Origin: Clostridiales bacterium
GTDB taxonomy: Bacteria; Bacillota; Desulfotomaculia; Desulfotomaculales; VENG01
NCBI GenBank assembly: GCA_021736985.1
Contig: JAIPEW010000002.1
Location: 62,001 to 126,000 of the forward strand
Reading direction: 5' to 3'
Length of the DNA stretch: 64,000 nucleotides
Shown here in pieces: positions 55,014 to 63,755 of this stretch (positions within the stretch are counted from its first letter, which is position 1; the number at the start of each line of letters is the position of its first letter). The notes beneath the pieces were generated by a model. The model was given only the letters and a program-made list of their open reading frames with translations, ran no database searches and was not told the origin of the DNA. A program made the position numbers and the translations under genes.

Positions 55014-55871
55014 TTACCCAAACAGTAGAATAGCTTCTCGTATAAGCTTAGCTGCAAGCAGTGCTGTTCTTTGCGAATAATCATAGATTGGACAGACTTC
55101 TACCAGATCCATACCAACAATATTTAAATTTTTCATTAAATATAATGCTTTTATTATTTCCTTAGAATTGCAGCCACCCGGTTCCGGTGTGCCTGTACCA
55201 GGTGCATAGGCAGGATCAACCACATCTATGTCTAAACTTATATAAACAGGTCTTTTTTCAATATTCCTGACTATATCCGGTAATGGTTCTAATATTTCAC
55301 CAGGATAAATAAAAGTATTATTTTCTGCCCATTGGAATTCTTCTCGTATACCAGACCTTATACCTAATTGATAGATGTTCTTACCACCAATTACTTCAGC
55401 AACACGCCTAATAACAGCAGCATGAGAAAATTCTTCACCCAGGTAATCGTTGCGCAAATCGGCATGGGCATCAAGATGAATTACAGCCAGGTCTGGATAA
55501 TTGCTATACACTTGTTTAATTGCCGGTAGACTCACAGTATGCTCTCCACCCAATAAAAAGGGAATTTTTTTGTCTTTTATAATTTCATGTATTACCTGAC
55601 TTATACAATTTAAGCATTTATTTACATTACCAAAAGGCAATATAATATCGCCTGCATCATAAAATCTACGCTCTGATAAATTTAAATTTAATTGTAGACT
55701 ATATTCTTCCAGTCCTTCCGATACTTCTCTAATTTCAACTGGTCCCTGCCTGGTACCAGGGCGAAAACTTACAGTCATATCCATTGGAGCACCTACAATT
55801 ACAACAGAACAATCTTTATATTGTTCAGAAGCACCTATATATTTACCTGTCATCTCTGTCAGATTTAACAA
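55014..55871 (-). CDS. speB: agmatinase
   Basis: A 285-residue ureohydrolase that splits agmatine to putrescine and urea. The two-manganese site is complete: GGEHTVSLPAI, HLDAHADLRNDYLG and SLDIDVVDPAYAPGTGTPEPGG. The PdaD and SpeE genes upstream on the same strand make agmatine and use putrescine, which supports agmatinase rather than formiminoglutamase. A plus-strand 84-residue gene separates it from speE. ATG with GGAGGTAAGG. Confidence 0.93.
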   Translation of the reverse strand: MLNLTEMTGKYIGASEQYKDCSVVIVGAPMDMTVSFRPGTRQGPVEIREVSEGLEEYSLQLNLNLSERRFYDAGDIILPFGNVNKCLNCISQVIHEIIKDKKIPFLLGGEHTVSLPAIKQVYSNYPDLAVIHLDAHADLRNDYLGEEFSHAAVIRRVAEVIGGKNIYQLGIRSGIREEFQWAENNTFIYPGEILEPLPDIVRNIEKRPVYISLDIDVVDPAYAPGTGTPEPGGCNSKEIIKALYLMKNLNIVGMDLVEVCPIYDYSQRTALLAAKLIREAILLFG

Positions 55872-55988
55872 AACCTTACCTCCCTCTTTATTTAATTTAA
55901 TCTCCCTTTATAAAAAAGCAAAAAATAAAAGGAAAAGCACATTTCACATAGAATAGATGAATAGGATAAAAAAATTATTTGATTATAC

Positions 55989-56017
55989 TGGACAAAATAA
56001 TACAATTGTAGTATAAA
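55989..56017 (+). promoter_or_regulatory. promoter of the 84-residue gene
   Basis: TGGACA (55989-55994) and TATAAA (56012-56017) separated by 17 bases, about 75 bases before the ATG at 56094. Confidence 0.55.
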
Positions 56018-56093
56018 TGTGAATGCTTTACTTTTACATTACAAAGTTCACTACACCTCCAATTCTTTTTTTTGATTATTAAGGAGGGATACC

Positions 56094-56348
56094 ATGAGCA
56101 TAAATAAGATTCCGCTTACCCTGGAGGTATTAGAGCACCTGCGCACTCATATGGAGAATATAGGAACAGACTTTTGCAATTTCGACATCGAAGTATCAAA
56201 AACTTTTTCAGGTAAAACAGCTGTAAAATTTATTGATACTGATAATGGAGCCGTTATCGAACAACATTTTTTAAGTGATGATGATGATGTACAAGAACAA
56301 GACATAGACTTGAGAATTCTTCTTCGTAGAAGAAACTTCCCTTTTTAA
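56094..56348 (+). CDS. hypothetical protein (84 aa)
   Basis: An 84-residue soluble protein with an acidic stretch (LSDDDDVQEQDIDL) and a basic end (RILLRRRNFPF). It starts at an ATG with AAGGAGG and ends at a bidirectional terminator, so it is probably real. I recognise no domain. It is inserted, in the opposite orientation, between agmatinase and spermidine synthase. Confidence 0.65.
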   Translation: MSINKIPLTLEVLEHLRTHMENIGTDFCNFDIEVSKTFSGKTAVKFIDTDNGAVIEQHFLSDDDDVQEQDIDLRILLRRRNFPF

Positions 56349-56384
56349 CAAGTTAAAAACAAATGCCGCCTTACAGAACAAGCA

Positions 56385-56418
56385 ATAAAAGCCCCGCCTT
56401 TTTGGCCAGGGCTTTTAT
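56385..56418. terminator. bidirectional terminator between the 84-residue gene and speE
   Basis: ATAAAAGCCC pairs with GGGCTTTTAT around a 14-base spacer that itself holds GCC/GGC. T-runs lie on both sides, serving the converging genes. Confidence 0.85.
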
Positions 56419-56420
56419 GT

Positions 56421-57251
56421 TTATTTTAAATAATTTTTAACAAAAGGCGGCAGTATAAAAGCAGCTTTATGAATATCAGGGCTGTACCACCTGGTATTTA
56501 GTTCAGATATATTTTTATTATCTACATTCAGCGGGTCATATATTTTAGAACCCATAGTAAAACTCCAATAACCTCCTGGATATGTAGGAATCACACCACA
56601 AAAAAGATGGTTAATTGGAAAAATATTGCCAACGCTGTCATGAACATTTTTTATTAAATCCTGGTTAAAAAACGGTGATTCTGTCTGCGCAACAAAAAGT
56701 CCGTCCTCTTTTAAAGCCTCAAACACAGTTTGATAAAATTCTTTACTAAATAAACCCTTAGCCGGTCCCACCGGATCACTAGAATCTATAATTATCATGT
56801 CGTATGTGTTTTTATGCTCTTTTACATGCTTTATTCCGTCCTCTACCCGAATCTCAACCTTTGGACTGTTAAAACCTGAAGATAATGTAGGTAAAAACAT
56901 TTTAGCTGCTTCCATAACCTTATCATCAATTTCAACATGTACAACTTCCTGAACTTTATCATGTTTTATTACTTCACGAATGGAACCCCCATCACCTCCA
57001 CCTATAACCAAAACACGGCATGGCTCAGGATGGGTTACCAGACCTACATGAGTAATCAATTCATGATATACAAATTCTTCTTTTTCCGTGGTTTGAATAA
57101 CATCATCAAGCGTCAACATGCGTCCAAATTCTACTGTATCTATAACAACAACCTTTTGAAAATCGGAAATCCTATGATATAAGACTTCTTTTACTTTACA
57201 GCTAATTTTTAAATTACTAGTCTGGTCTTCAGTAAACCAAACCTCCAACAA
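56421..57251 (-). CDS. speE: polyamine aminopropyltransferase (spermidine synthase)
   Basis: A 276-residue enzyme moving an aminopropyl group from decarboxylated SAM to putrescine (or agmatine). Motifs are VLVIGGGDGGSIREVIKH (SAM site), HVEIDDKVMEAA and IDSSDPVGPAKGLFSKEFY. ATG start with GAGGGATTTT. It lies 15 bases after pdaD. No speD (SAM decarboxylase) is in this window. Confidence 0.93.
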   Translation of the reverse strand: MLEVWFTEDQTSNLKISCKVKEVLYHRISDFQKVVVIDTVEFGRMLTLDDVIQTTEKEEFVYHELITHVGLVTHPEPCRVLVIGGGDGGSIREVIKHDKVQEVVHVEIDDKVMEAAKMFLPTLSSGFNSPKVEIRVEDGIKHVKEHKNTYDMIIIDSSDPVGPAKGLFSKEFYQTVFEALKEDGLFVAQTESPFFNQDLIKNVHDSVGNIFPINHLFCGVIPTYPGGYWSFTMGSKIYDPLNVDNKNISELNTRWYSPDIHKAAFILPPFVKNYLK

Positions 57252-57266
57252 AATCCCTCCTCTATA

Positions 57267-57725
57267 TTAATACCAGAGCGGTACAGCAGCAAGTGCACAA
57301 CCAATGTGCTCTACTTTATGGTCAATCCCTTTTATTTTCATATCAATTAATTCCATTTCCCGGTTAGCAAAAGACTCTCGCAGCATATATTCTACCTGGC
57401 TATTTGCCTCTTCCTTAGTGCATTTCCCGGAAAACTCCATTATAACCCCAAAAGAATCTGTTGAAAACCCTACCCCTACAGACGCGGATATTAATTCACC
57501 TGGCACCTCACTTACGATATGGCCATAAGCAGTAGGAACCAGTGAACCCGGTGAAATAACAAGATCAGGAGTATATTTCGCACTAGGAGGTAATATACTA
57601 CTTACTTTTATTAAGTTAATATTTCCTATCCCTGCTTCTAAGAGTGCTTTATCAAAAGCTGTTAAGTGATCATGTCCTTCTGCTGCAGCTGCCGTAAGAA
57701 AAAATTTTTCCGGAGTTGGCAACAT
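57267..57725 (-). CDS. pdaD: pyruvoyl-dependent arginine decarboxylase
   Basis: About 152 residues, a proenzyme that cleaves itself at a Ser-Ser bond in LIKVSSILPPSAKY to form the pyruvoyl cofactor, then makes agmatine from arginine. SASVGVGFSTDSFGVIMEFSG matches the family. This PdaD type was first known in archaea and also occurs in bacteria. The ATG at 57725 follows GGGAGGGATGGGTT; codons upstream overlap that site. First gene of the pdaD-speE unit. Confidence 0.93.
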   Translation of the reverse strand: MLPTPEKFFLTAAAAEGHDHLTAFDKALLEAGIGNINLIKVSSILPPSAKYTPDLVISPGSLVPTAYGHIVSEVPGELISASVGVGFSTDSFGVIMEFSGKCTKEEANSQVEYMLRESFANREMELIDMKIKGIDHKVEHIGCALAAVPLWY

Positions 57726-57894
57726 AACCCATCCCTCCCATTTCAATTTAACCTTATAACAAATAATATTATATCAAAACAATAAAAAATTAAACAGTTT
57801 TGCTTATTTTATTATTAAATTTTAAATACATATTAACCTCAACACAGGGCAATATAAATAGAGGTCCAGGAAAAAAATTAGGAGGTAATAGTAT

Positions 57895-58374
57895 ATGCCT
57901 AATACCGTGATATGCACATTCCAATCTCAACAAGCAGCAGATCAGGCCGTAAATGAATTACGCAATAATGCCTTTGATAATGAAATCTCTGTACTATCTC
58001 CAGACAAAGGCCAAAATAATAACAATAATACTGAAAATGCCGAACGTGGTGACAATGTTGGTAACGGTACAGGTACAGGAGGTGTACTTGGTGGGGCAGC
58101 AGGATTAGCCCTGGGAGCAGGTGCACTGGCTATCCCAGGATTGGGCCCAATTATCGCTGCCGGCCCTATAGCAGGTCTGCTGTCAGGCGTCGCTGCTGGA
58201 GGAATAGCAGGCGGCCTTGTAGACTATGGAATTCCCAAGGAAAGAAGCGAATACTATGAACAGCAAATTCAAGAGGGAGATACGCTGGTATCTGTAAAAT
58301 CAAGCAGTAATAAAGTCAATGATGCAGCTGAAATACTTCGCGGACAGGGAGGACAAGATGTAGAAGTACATTAA
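57895..58374 (+). CDS. general stress protein 17M-like (YflT domain) protein
   Basis: A 159-residue protein. An N-terminal ferredoxin-like beta-alpha segment (NTVICTFQSQQAADQAVNEL) and a C-terminal one (ERSEYYEQQIQEGDTLVSVK) flank a Gly/Ala-rich hydrophobic hairpin (about 60-110). This layout is that of YflT/GSP17M-type stress proteins in Firmicutes, of unknown mechanism. An Asn-rich linker (NNNNNTEN) stands before the hairpin. ATG behind AGGAGGTAATAGT. Confidence 0.7.
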   Translation: MPNTVICTFQSQQAADQAVNELRNNAFDNEISVLSPDKGQNNNNNTENAERGDNVGNGTGTGGVLGGAAGLALGAGALAIPGLGPIIAAGPIAGLLSGVAAGGIAGGLVDYGIPKERSEYYEQQIQEGDTLVSVKSSSNKVNDAAEILRGQGGQDVEVH

Positions 58375-58386
58375 AAAATCCAGTTT

Positions 58387-58417
58387 AAGGGACGCTACTA
58401 AAGCGTCCCTTTATTTT
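58387..58417. terminator. shared terminator of two convergent genes
   Basis: AAGGGACGCT pairs with AGCGTCCCTT around a 5-base loop, with T-rich flanks. The stop codon of the endonuclease IV-like gene (58398) falls in the hairpin. Confidence 0.85.
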
Positions 58418-59267
58418 TACAGGTTTTATTATAGATCTCCTTATATATTAATACATCCTCCACCTGGCGCCCTTTGGATTCACAGATAATAGTAGGGCAC
58501 AAGTCTCTTTCTACTATCAATTCGGCTAAAGGCTCAAATACAGGTCCAAACCCTTCATCAAGGAGCGTCCGGTGTTTTTTTTCACCTGCACGGGTATATT
58601 CTATAGGACTAAAATGAACATGCAAGTACTCTACAATTTGCTCAGAAAGAACTTCTGCTATTCGGTCCAGGATATACGCAAAATCTTCCCTGGTATTTAA
58701 GCATCCTCCTCCTAAAGCATGCAGGTGGGCAAAATCAATTGTCGGAACTACATTATCAAAGGTTTTGCATAAATCTAAAACTTCTTCTAAATTTCCTAAC
58801 TGTGATGCTTTTCCCATTGTTTCAGGAGCTAATTTAATCTCTCCTAATCCTTCTTTATCTGCCTCTATAATTATTTTATAAAGTAACTTTTTTGCTTTCT
58901 CTAAATTTTCTATCCTGCTTGCACCTGATGCACTTCCCGGGTGAAATACGACTTTGTTTGCTTGCATCCACTTAGCTACTTGTAAAGATTTAATAATATG
59001 TCCTTTTGTTTTCTTCTGCTTCTCCTGGTCATCAGTTGCAAGATTAATATAATAAGGGCCGTGAATGCTCAAAGTTATACTGTTATCCCTGGCTGCCTGA
59101 CCCAATTTTTGTGCTGTTTCCTGCTTAATATTAACTCCACGTGTACACTGGTATTCATATGCATTCAGACCGCGCTCATTTAGCCATCCTGGCATGTACA
59201 AAGATGATTTATATCCTTGATCATAAAAAGATTGGGTATTCCCCGCCGCTCCGAATAATATTCCCAT
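58398..59267 (-). CDS. endonuclease IV-like (AP endonuclease family 2) protein
   Basis: A 289-residue TIM-barrel protein. The metal ligands typical of Nfo appear: His in SIHGPYYINLA, His in VVFHPGSASG, Glu in LAPETMGK, Asp/His in TIDFAHLHALGG, His in LHVHFSPIEY and Glu in TIICESKG. Together they indicate a trinuclear-zinc endonuclease IV or a close homologue acting on abasic sites. ATG with GGAGGAATAAT. Confidence 0.82.
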   Translation of the reverse strand: MGILFGAAGNTQSFYDQGYKSSLYMPGWLNERGLNAYEYQCTRGVNIKQETAQKLGQAARDNSITLSIHGPYYINLATDDQEKQKKTKGHIIKSLQVAKWMQANKVVFHPGSASGASRIENLEKAKKLLYKIIIEADKEGLGEIKLAPETMGKASQLGNLEEVLDLCKTFDNVVPTIDFAHLHALGGGCLNTREDFAYILDRIAEVLSEQIVEYLHVHFSPIEYTRAGEKKHRTLLDEGFGPVFEPLAELIVERDLCPTIICESKGRQVEDVLIYKEIYNKTCKNKGTL

Positions 59268-59410
59268 ATTATTCCTCCTGTTTTTTTACTATATTACTTT
59301 TTCTAAAACAACAAATTAATACCTGCAAATAATTTTAATTATCACTGGAAGGATTTAACAGACTTTTACAGAAAATAGTTCTATTACTTTTTTATGCGGA
59401 GTGCTTAATT

Positions 59411-60988
59411 ATGAAAAAATATTGTTTATCTTTTTTATTCTTAGTATGTATACTTTTACTCTGGCTAACAATGCCAGTAGAAAAAGAAAATGCAAATTCA
59501 CCGGTATTTTCAGTGGAGAAAAAACATAATGGAATTGTTTATTCTTATCCCCGGACATGTAAAACACTTGACCCGGCTGAAGCGCAAAATAACTCCTCTG
59601 CACTAATTATTTCAAACATATTTGAAGGCCTCGTACAATCTTGCCCGAAAACGCATGAAATTAAGCCGTGTCTTGCTACAAGTTGGAAAGTATCAGAAGA
59701 TGAACTGGAATGGACATTTAACTTACGCCACGATGTTAAATTTCATAACGGTGACACTTTTAATGCACATGCTGTAAAATTTAGCATTAAGCGCCAATTC
59801 AATAATAACGTAAGTAAAACTTATGGTAATTTTGTATATGGACCGGTAGATAAAATAAAAATATTAGATGATTATACAATTAAATTCATACTCAAGTATC
59901 CTTATACACCTTTTTTAAATAACCTGGCAATGCCCTTTTCCGCGCCTGTAGTTAGCCCTGATGCCGTTGAAAAACACGGTAATAATTTTTGGCGCCACCC
60001 GGTTGGAACTGGCCCTTTTGAAATGAGTTCCTGGAAAGGAAAAAATATAGTTTTAAAGAGCAACTCTTCATACTGGGGGGAACAACCCCCTGTATCTCTT
60101 ATAAAATTTGTACCTGAACCAAATGAATACGCTAGAATGAATATGCTAAAAAATAATGAAGCTCAAATAATAACGAATATTACTCCTGATACAGCCCAGC
60201 TTTTAAAAGATTCGGGCTTCAAGATTTACAAGAGCACAGGCCCAGACATTAGTTACCTGGGCTTTTACACTAATCAATCACCATTTTCTTCCCAAAACGC
60301 GCGCCGGGCAATTGAACTAGCAATAAATAAAGAAAAAATAGTAAAAGAAACTTTAAACAGGCAGGGGATAACAGCTAATTCACTTTTACCACCTTTTTTT
60401 GATATCACCCCTCCTCCAACCGCAAAATACAATGTAGAAAAAGCAAAAAACATTCTGTCTAATATTCCCATGAAATTAGAAAAAATAAAAATAATAACTT
60501 ATCAAGGTAAAAGGCCATATAATCAAGCAGGAGGACAGGTACTGGCTTCTGCTATAGCAGAACAGCTAAAAAAAATTGGAATAAAAACCGAAATAAAAAG
60601 CTACCCCTGGGACAAATACAAAAACGCCCTGGCACAGAAAAAGGGCGACGCGTTTTTATACGGTTGGATAAGTGATAACGGGGACCCTGATAACTTTCTC
60701 TACCCATTACTTTCCACAGCACACATAAAATCCGGACTTAATATTACATGCTTTAAAAATAAGGAGTTAAGTACTCTTTTATTTAGCGCACAACAAGCAC
60801 CTAACGGGCCGCTTAGAAAAAAATTATATGAAAAAGCTTTAAAAATAATAAAAACAGAAGTTCCTATAATACCAATCAATCATAGCTTGCAAATAAATGC
60901 ATCTGTACCATCAATCAACAATTATTATCTTCATTACACAGGCTGGGATAAATTAAAAAAACTGGACTACAATCAGTATATTCCTTAA
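59411..60988 (+). CDS. ABC transporter substrate-binding protein, family 5 (peptide/nickel type)
   Basis: A 525-residue extracytoplasmic solute-binding protein of the OppA/DppA family. It has an N-terminal hydrophobic segment (about 4-22), YSYPRTCKTLDPAEAQNNS, and the family motif WTFNLRHDVKFHNGDTFNAHAVKFSIKRQ. No clear lipobox cysteine follows the signal, so it is either secreted or membrane-anchored through the segment. No permease or ATPase genes are adjacent, making it an orphan. Ribosome binding site weak (GCGGAGTGC). Confidence 0.88.
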   Translation: MKKYCLSFLFLVCILLLWLTMPVEKENANSPVFSVEKKHNGIVYSYPRTCKTLDPAEAQNNSSALIISNIFEGLVQSCPKTHEIKPCLATSWKVSEDELEWTFNLRHDVKFHNGDTFNAHAVKFSIKRQFNNNVSKTYGNFVYGPVDKIKILDDYTIKFILKYPYTPFLNNLAMPFSAPVVSPDAVEKHGNNFWRHPVGTGPFEMSSWKGKNIVLKSNSSYWGEQPPVSLIKFVPEPNEYARMNMLKNNEAQIITNITPDTAQLLKDSGFKIYKSTGPDISYLGFYTNQSPFSSQNARRAIELAINKEKIVKETLNRQGITANSLLPPFFDITPPPTAKYNVEKAKNILSNIPMKLEKIKIITYQGKRPYNQAGGQVLASAIAEQLKKIGIKTEIKSYPWDKYKNALAQKKGDAFLYGWISDNGDPDNFLYPLLSTAHIKSGLNITCFKNKELSTLLFSAQQAPNGPLRKKLYEKALKIIKTEVPIIPINHSLQINASVPSINNYYLHYTGWDKLKKLDYNQYIP

Positions 60989-61063
60989 TATTCCATTAAT
61001 AGCCATTAATTTTTAGTAACATACTATAGACTGTATAATATAAAATTTACAGGAGGTACTATA

Positions 61064-61759
61064 ATGAACCAAGTATACCAAATGCAGCAGCAAATTCAAA
61101 AAATGCGGCAGGAATTAAATAATATTTCACAAATGACAAGCCAGCTTCAACAATCTGAACAAAGTAATGCTGCTCAAATTTCAAGACTGCAACAGCACGA
61201 AAGCAATTCTGTACAACAGCTTCAACGTATACAACAAGTTTGCAACCAATTAAACCAGGACCTTAATCAGATAGGGAGCTTTACCCAACAGACATCGGTA
61301 TCACCTGCTGGGCCCGGACAATATGGAGTACAGCAATATCCTTACAGTCAAATGAGCACAGGCACAAACCCTGCAGGATATAATATGAATACGCAAACAA
61401 CTGGTAATTACTCAACCATGGGACAAGGCGGTGGAACAATGGGACAATCATCACCCCCCTCTGCTCCAATAAATAACACTGCAGGATTCAATCAAAACAT
61501 GCAATCTAGTACAATGGGACAATATGCAGGAAGTATGGGACAGTTTGCAAATCCAATGAACCCCTCTCAACAAATTAACTCTCCAGCAACATTTACCGGG
61601 TATTCTACTATGGGACAGGGCAGCAGTACAGCTGGTTCTACGGGCTTAGCCGGGTATTCACCTTACACCGGATCAATGTCCGGGACCCAGGGTAATTATA
61701 CAAGTGGATACGGTCTTGGCAGTACAATAAGAAACCAGAACACGCAGCAGTACAGTTAA
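61064..61759 (+). CDS. Gln-rich coiled-coil protein with a prion-like low-complexity tail
   Basis: A 231-residue protein of unknown function. Residues 1-75 are a Gln-rich coiled coil (MQQQIQKMRQELNNISQM, LQQSEQSNAAQISRLQQHES). The remainder is a low-complexity region of Gly, Ser, Thr, Gln, Asn, Tyr and Met with repeated STMGQ/YSTMGQG units, resembling spore-coat or prion-like proteins. No charged or hydrophobic core. ATG with AGGAGGTACTATA, and a terminator follows. A spore coat or exosporium role is a guess. Confidence 0.72.
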   Translation: MNQVYQMQQQIQKMRQELNNISQMTSQLQQSEQSNAAQISRLQQHESNSVQQLQRIQQVCNQLNQDLNQIGSFTQQTSVSPAGPGQYGVQQYPYSQMSTGTNPAGYNMNTQTTGNYSTMGQGGGTMGQSSPPSAPINNTAGFNQNMQSSTMGQYAGSMGQFANPMNPSQQINSPATFTGYSTMGQGSSTAGSTGLAGYSPYTGSMSGTQGNYTSGYGLGSTIRNQNTQQYS

Positions 61760-61790
61760 CAATGCTTTTAACCAGCAATAAATAACAGAT

Positions 61791-61829
61791 AAAAAATACC
61801 CCCCTTTTTATAAAGGCAGGGGGTTTTTT
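61791..61829 (+). terminator. terminator after the prion-like gene
   Basis: CCCCC pairs with GGGGG, extended by A/T runs, around a 13-15-base AT-rich loop. Followed by TTTTTT. Confidence 0.8.
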
Positions 61830-61847
61830 ATGCATCAGGTAGATAAT

Positions 61848-62468
61848 CTAGTTAATTATATCTCCATTTATATTTATAGTCTCTTTAAATTCATTTTCAT
61901 TTAATTGATAATATTTAACAGCTCGATCACCTATTTTTTTGCACATATAATAATTTATTGTACCTGCAATACCTGCTCCAACAAGGGGGATTATTCTAAC
62001 AGCTATCCTGGGCGTACTTTTAATACCTAAAGATAATAAAACCTGCTGTACTAACTTAACTGCAGCATTATTTCCCATCTGATATATAGAAATTTTATTT
62101 ATTGTTTTACTAACTGCATTTGTGCCTACTGCAGAAGCAAAAACCCAAATTGTTTCCCTGGTAAAACCATGTTGAGAAGAATTACGACCGTTTACAATCC
62201 CCAGTTCCATAATCATACGTATCATGAAATAAGATATTAGTGATATATCTAATGCAATCCCCATAAAAAGCGTGAAAAGTGTGCCCAGTACCGGGAAAAT
62301 AGCCGGAAGTGTAGTTAAAACACCGCTAACTGCACATAAAAAACTTCTTTCACTAATAATCATACTACTTAATTCTGTATCATTTAATCCAGGATTTTCA
62401 CGCCTTAAATAATTAACTTTTTTTTGTACATCAGCCGTATTTATAAATCTAAAAGGATTGAATAACAA
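61848..62468 (-). CDS. EcsC-like membrane-associated protein
   Basis: A 206-residue protein with hydrophobic helices at about 44-90 (CAVSGVLTTLPAIFPVLGTL, then ALDISLISYFMIRMIMELG) and 155-172 (IAVRIIPLVGAGIAGTINYY). The VGAGIAGTINYYMCKKIGDRAVKYY segment is typical of EcsC-family proteins, whose role is not established. ATG start with GGGGGGATTT, near-consensus. Single gene on the minus strand. Confidence 0.6.
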   Translation of the reverse strand: MLFNPFRFINTADVQKKVNYLRRENPGLNDTELSSMIISERSFLCAVSGVLTTLPAIFPVLGTLFTLFMGIALDISLISYFMIRMIMELGIVNGRNSSQHGFTRETIWVFASAVGTNAVSKTINKISIYQMGNNAAVKLVQQVLLSLGIKSTPRIAVRIIPLVGAGIAGTINYYMCKKIGDRAVKYYQLNENEFKETININGDIIN

Positions 62469-62582
62469 ATAAATCCCCCCTGATATTTGATTGTTATTTT
62501 ATACAATATTAGACATCATATGCTATTAACATTTATTGGATAATGAGTTACAATTTTCTAAAAGGTCAAAGGAGGTGACTTT

Positions 62583-62846
62583 TTGATAAAAGCATTGAAA
62601 GAAGGAGCTTCTTACAGCCAGCGCGACACTTTAGAAATATTAACCGAATTCTCTTCCTTCAAAGACCGGGTAATAAAAAAATTTAAAGACTTGGCAAAAG
62701 AGCTTGAAGGAAAACCCAACGAACATGATCTGTGGGTAAACCTTTTCATGATATCCTGTGATTATGCTGAAGAACAAAATAATAAGCGTCAAAAAGAAGA
62801 AAAAGATAAAGATAAAGATAAAGATAGCGTACAAAAAGTTTCTTAA
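62583..62846 (+). CDS. hypothetical charged helical protein (87 aa)
   Basis: An 87-residue acidic/basic protein with a Lys/Asp-repeat C-terminus (KDKDKDKD). TTG start with AAAGGAGGTGACTTT, a very strong ribosome binding site, and a terminator right after. No known domain. Convergent with pyrE. Confidence 0.6.
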   Translation: MIKALKEGASYSQRDTLEILTEFSSFKDRVIKKFKDLAKELEGKPNEHDLWVNLFMISCDYAEEQNNKRQKEEKDKDKDKDSVQKVS

Positions 62847-62849
62847 TTT

Positions 62850-62876
62850 AAACCCCGGTGTTAAAACCGGGGTTTT
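62850..62876. terminator. bidirectional terminator between the 87-residue gene and pyrE
   Basis: AAACCCCGGT pairs with ACCGGGGTTT around a 6-base loop, with T-runs on both sides. Confidence 0.88.
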
Positions 62877-62880
62877 CTTG

Positions 62881-63465
62881 CTATTCTACTCTTATACCAA
62901 AATCTTGTGCAGTAAAAACGGGATCAACCTCAATATTCAGACTCTCAATATTTTCGGTCCCGCCTTCTCTGCGATCTACAAGAGGAACTACTTTTATTAC
63001 ATTTCCTCCTGCCTCGTGAACAGCATCTACAGCTTTTAAAACTGATCCTCCTGTAGTAATAACGTCCTCTACAATTACAACTCTTTCACCGCTATTTACA
63101 AGCGGGCCTTCTATATTTCTTTGTTTTCCATGTTCTTTTGCTTCTTTGCGAACTATAAATGTCTTAAAGTCAAAACCCAATGGATAAGCCATCGCTGCTA
63201 CGGCTCCAACAATAGGATCAGCTCCTATCGTAAGTCCACCAAGTGCCTGTACATTATCTTCCTTTATCTTATGTAATATTATCTTGCTTAATAAACACGC
63301 ACCCTTAGAGTATAAAGTAACCTGCTTTCCATCAAAATAATAATTACTTTTCTTTCCAGAAGTTAAAGTTACATCACGAAATTCAAGAGCTCTTTCTTTA
63401 ACCAGGTTTAACAGCTGTTCACGGTCTTCTTGTAAACTAGTTTCAAACACATCAAATTTCTGCAA
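62881..63465 (-). CDS. pyrE: orotate phosphoribosyltransferase
   Basis: A 194-residue type I PRTase making OMP from orotate and PRPP. The PRPP loop VVIVEDVITTGGSVLKAVDAV is intact, with KSNYYFDGKQVTLY and KEAKEHGKQRNIEG in front. ATG start with GGGAGGGAGAAAT. It is alone here; other pyr genes are not in the window. An inverted repeat lies about 100 bases upstream. Confidence 0.95.
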   Translation of the reverse strand: MQKFDVFETSLQEDREQLLNLVKERALEFRDVTLTSGKKSNYYFDGKQVTLYSKGACLLSKIILHKIKEDNVQALGGLTIGADPIVGAVAAMAYPLGFDFKTFIVRKEAKEHGKQRNIEGPLVNSGERVVIVEDVITTGGSVLKAVDAVHEAGGNVIKVVPLVDRREGGTENIESLNIEVDPVFTAQDFGIRVE

Positions 63466-63562
63466 TTATTTCTCCCTCCCTTACTAAAAGAATTCTTACA
63501 TAACTGCTCTAACATGTCAAATTTACGCAACCACAAAACACACACGATTTACTTGATAACCA

Positions 63563-63589
63563 ATATTTACTTGTTTATCAAGTAAATAT
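63563..63589. repeat. operator-like inverted repeat upstream of pyrE
   Basis: ATATTTACTTG (63563-63573) and CAAGTAAATAT (63579-63589), a perfect 11-base inverted repeat with a 5-base spacer. A third half-site, ATTTACTTGATAA, lies at 63547-63559. Possibly a regulator site or a relic; nothing else recognised from 63466 to 63755. Confidence 0.4.
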
Positions 63590-63755
63590 ACTAATCTGAA
63601 ACACTATAAAACTATTAAGCTTTCATTGTAAAGGGCTTAAGAGCACTGATACCATAAGTAATTGCCTAACAATACAGCATTAAAAACAACTGAAAAAACA
63701 AGTTTAAAATATGCTGTATTGCATATCACATTGGATTCATTAGCCCAGTAAATAG

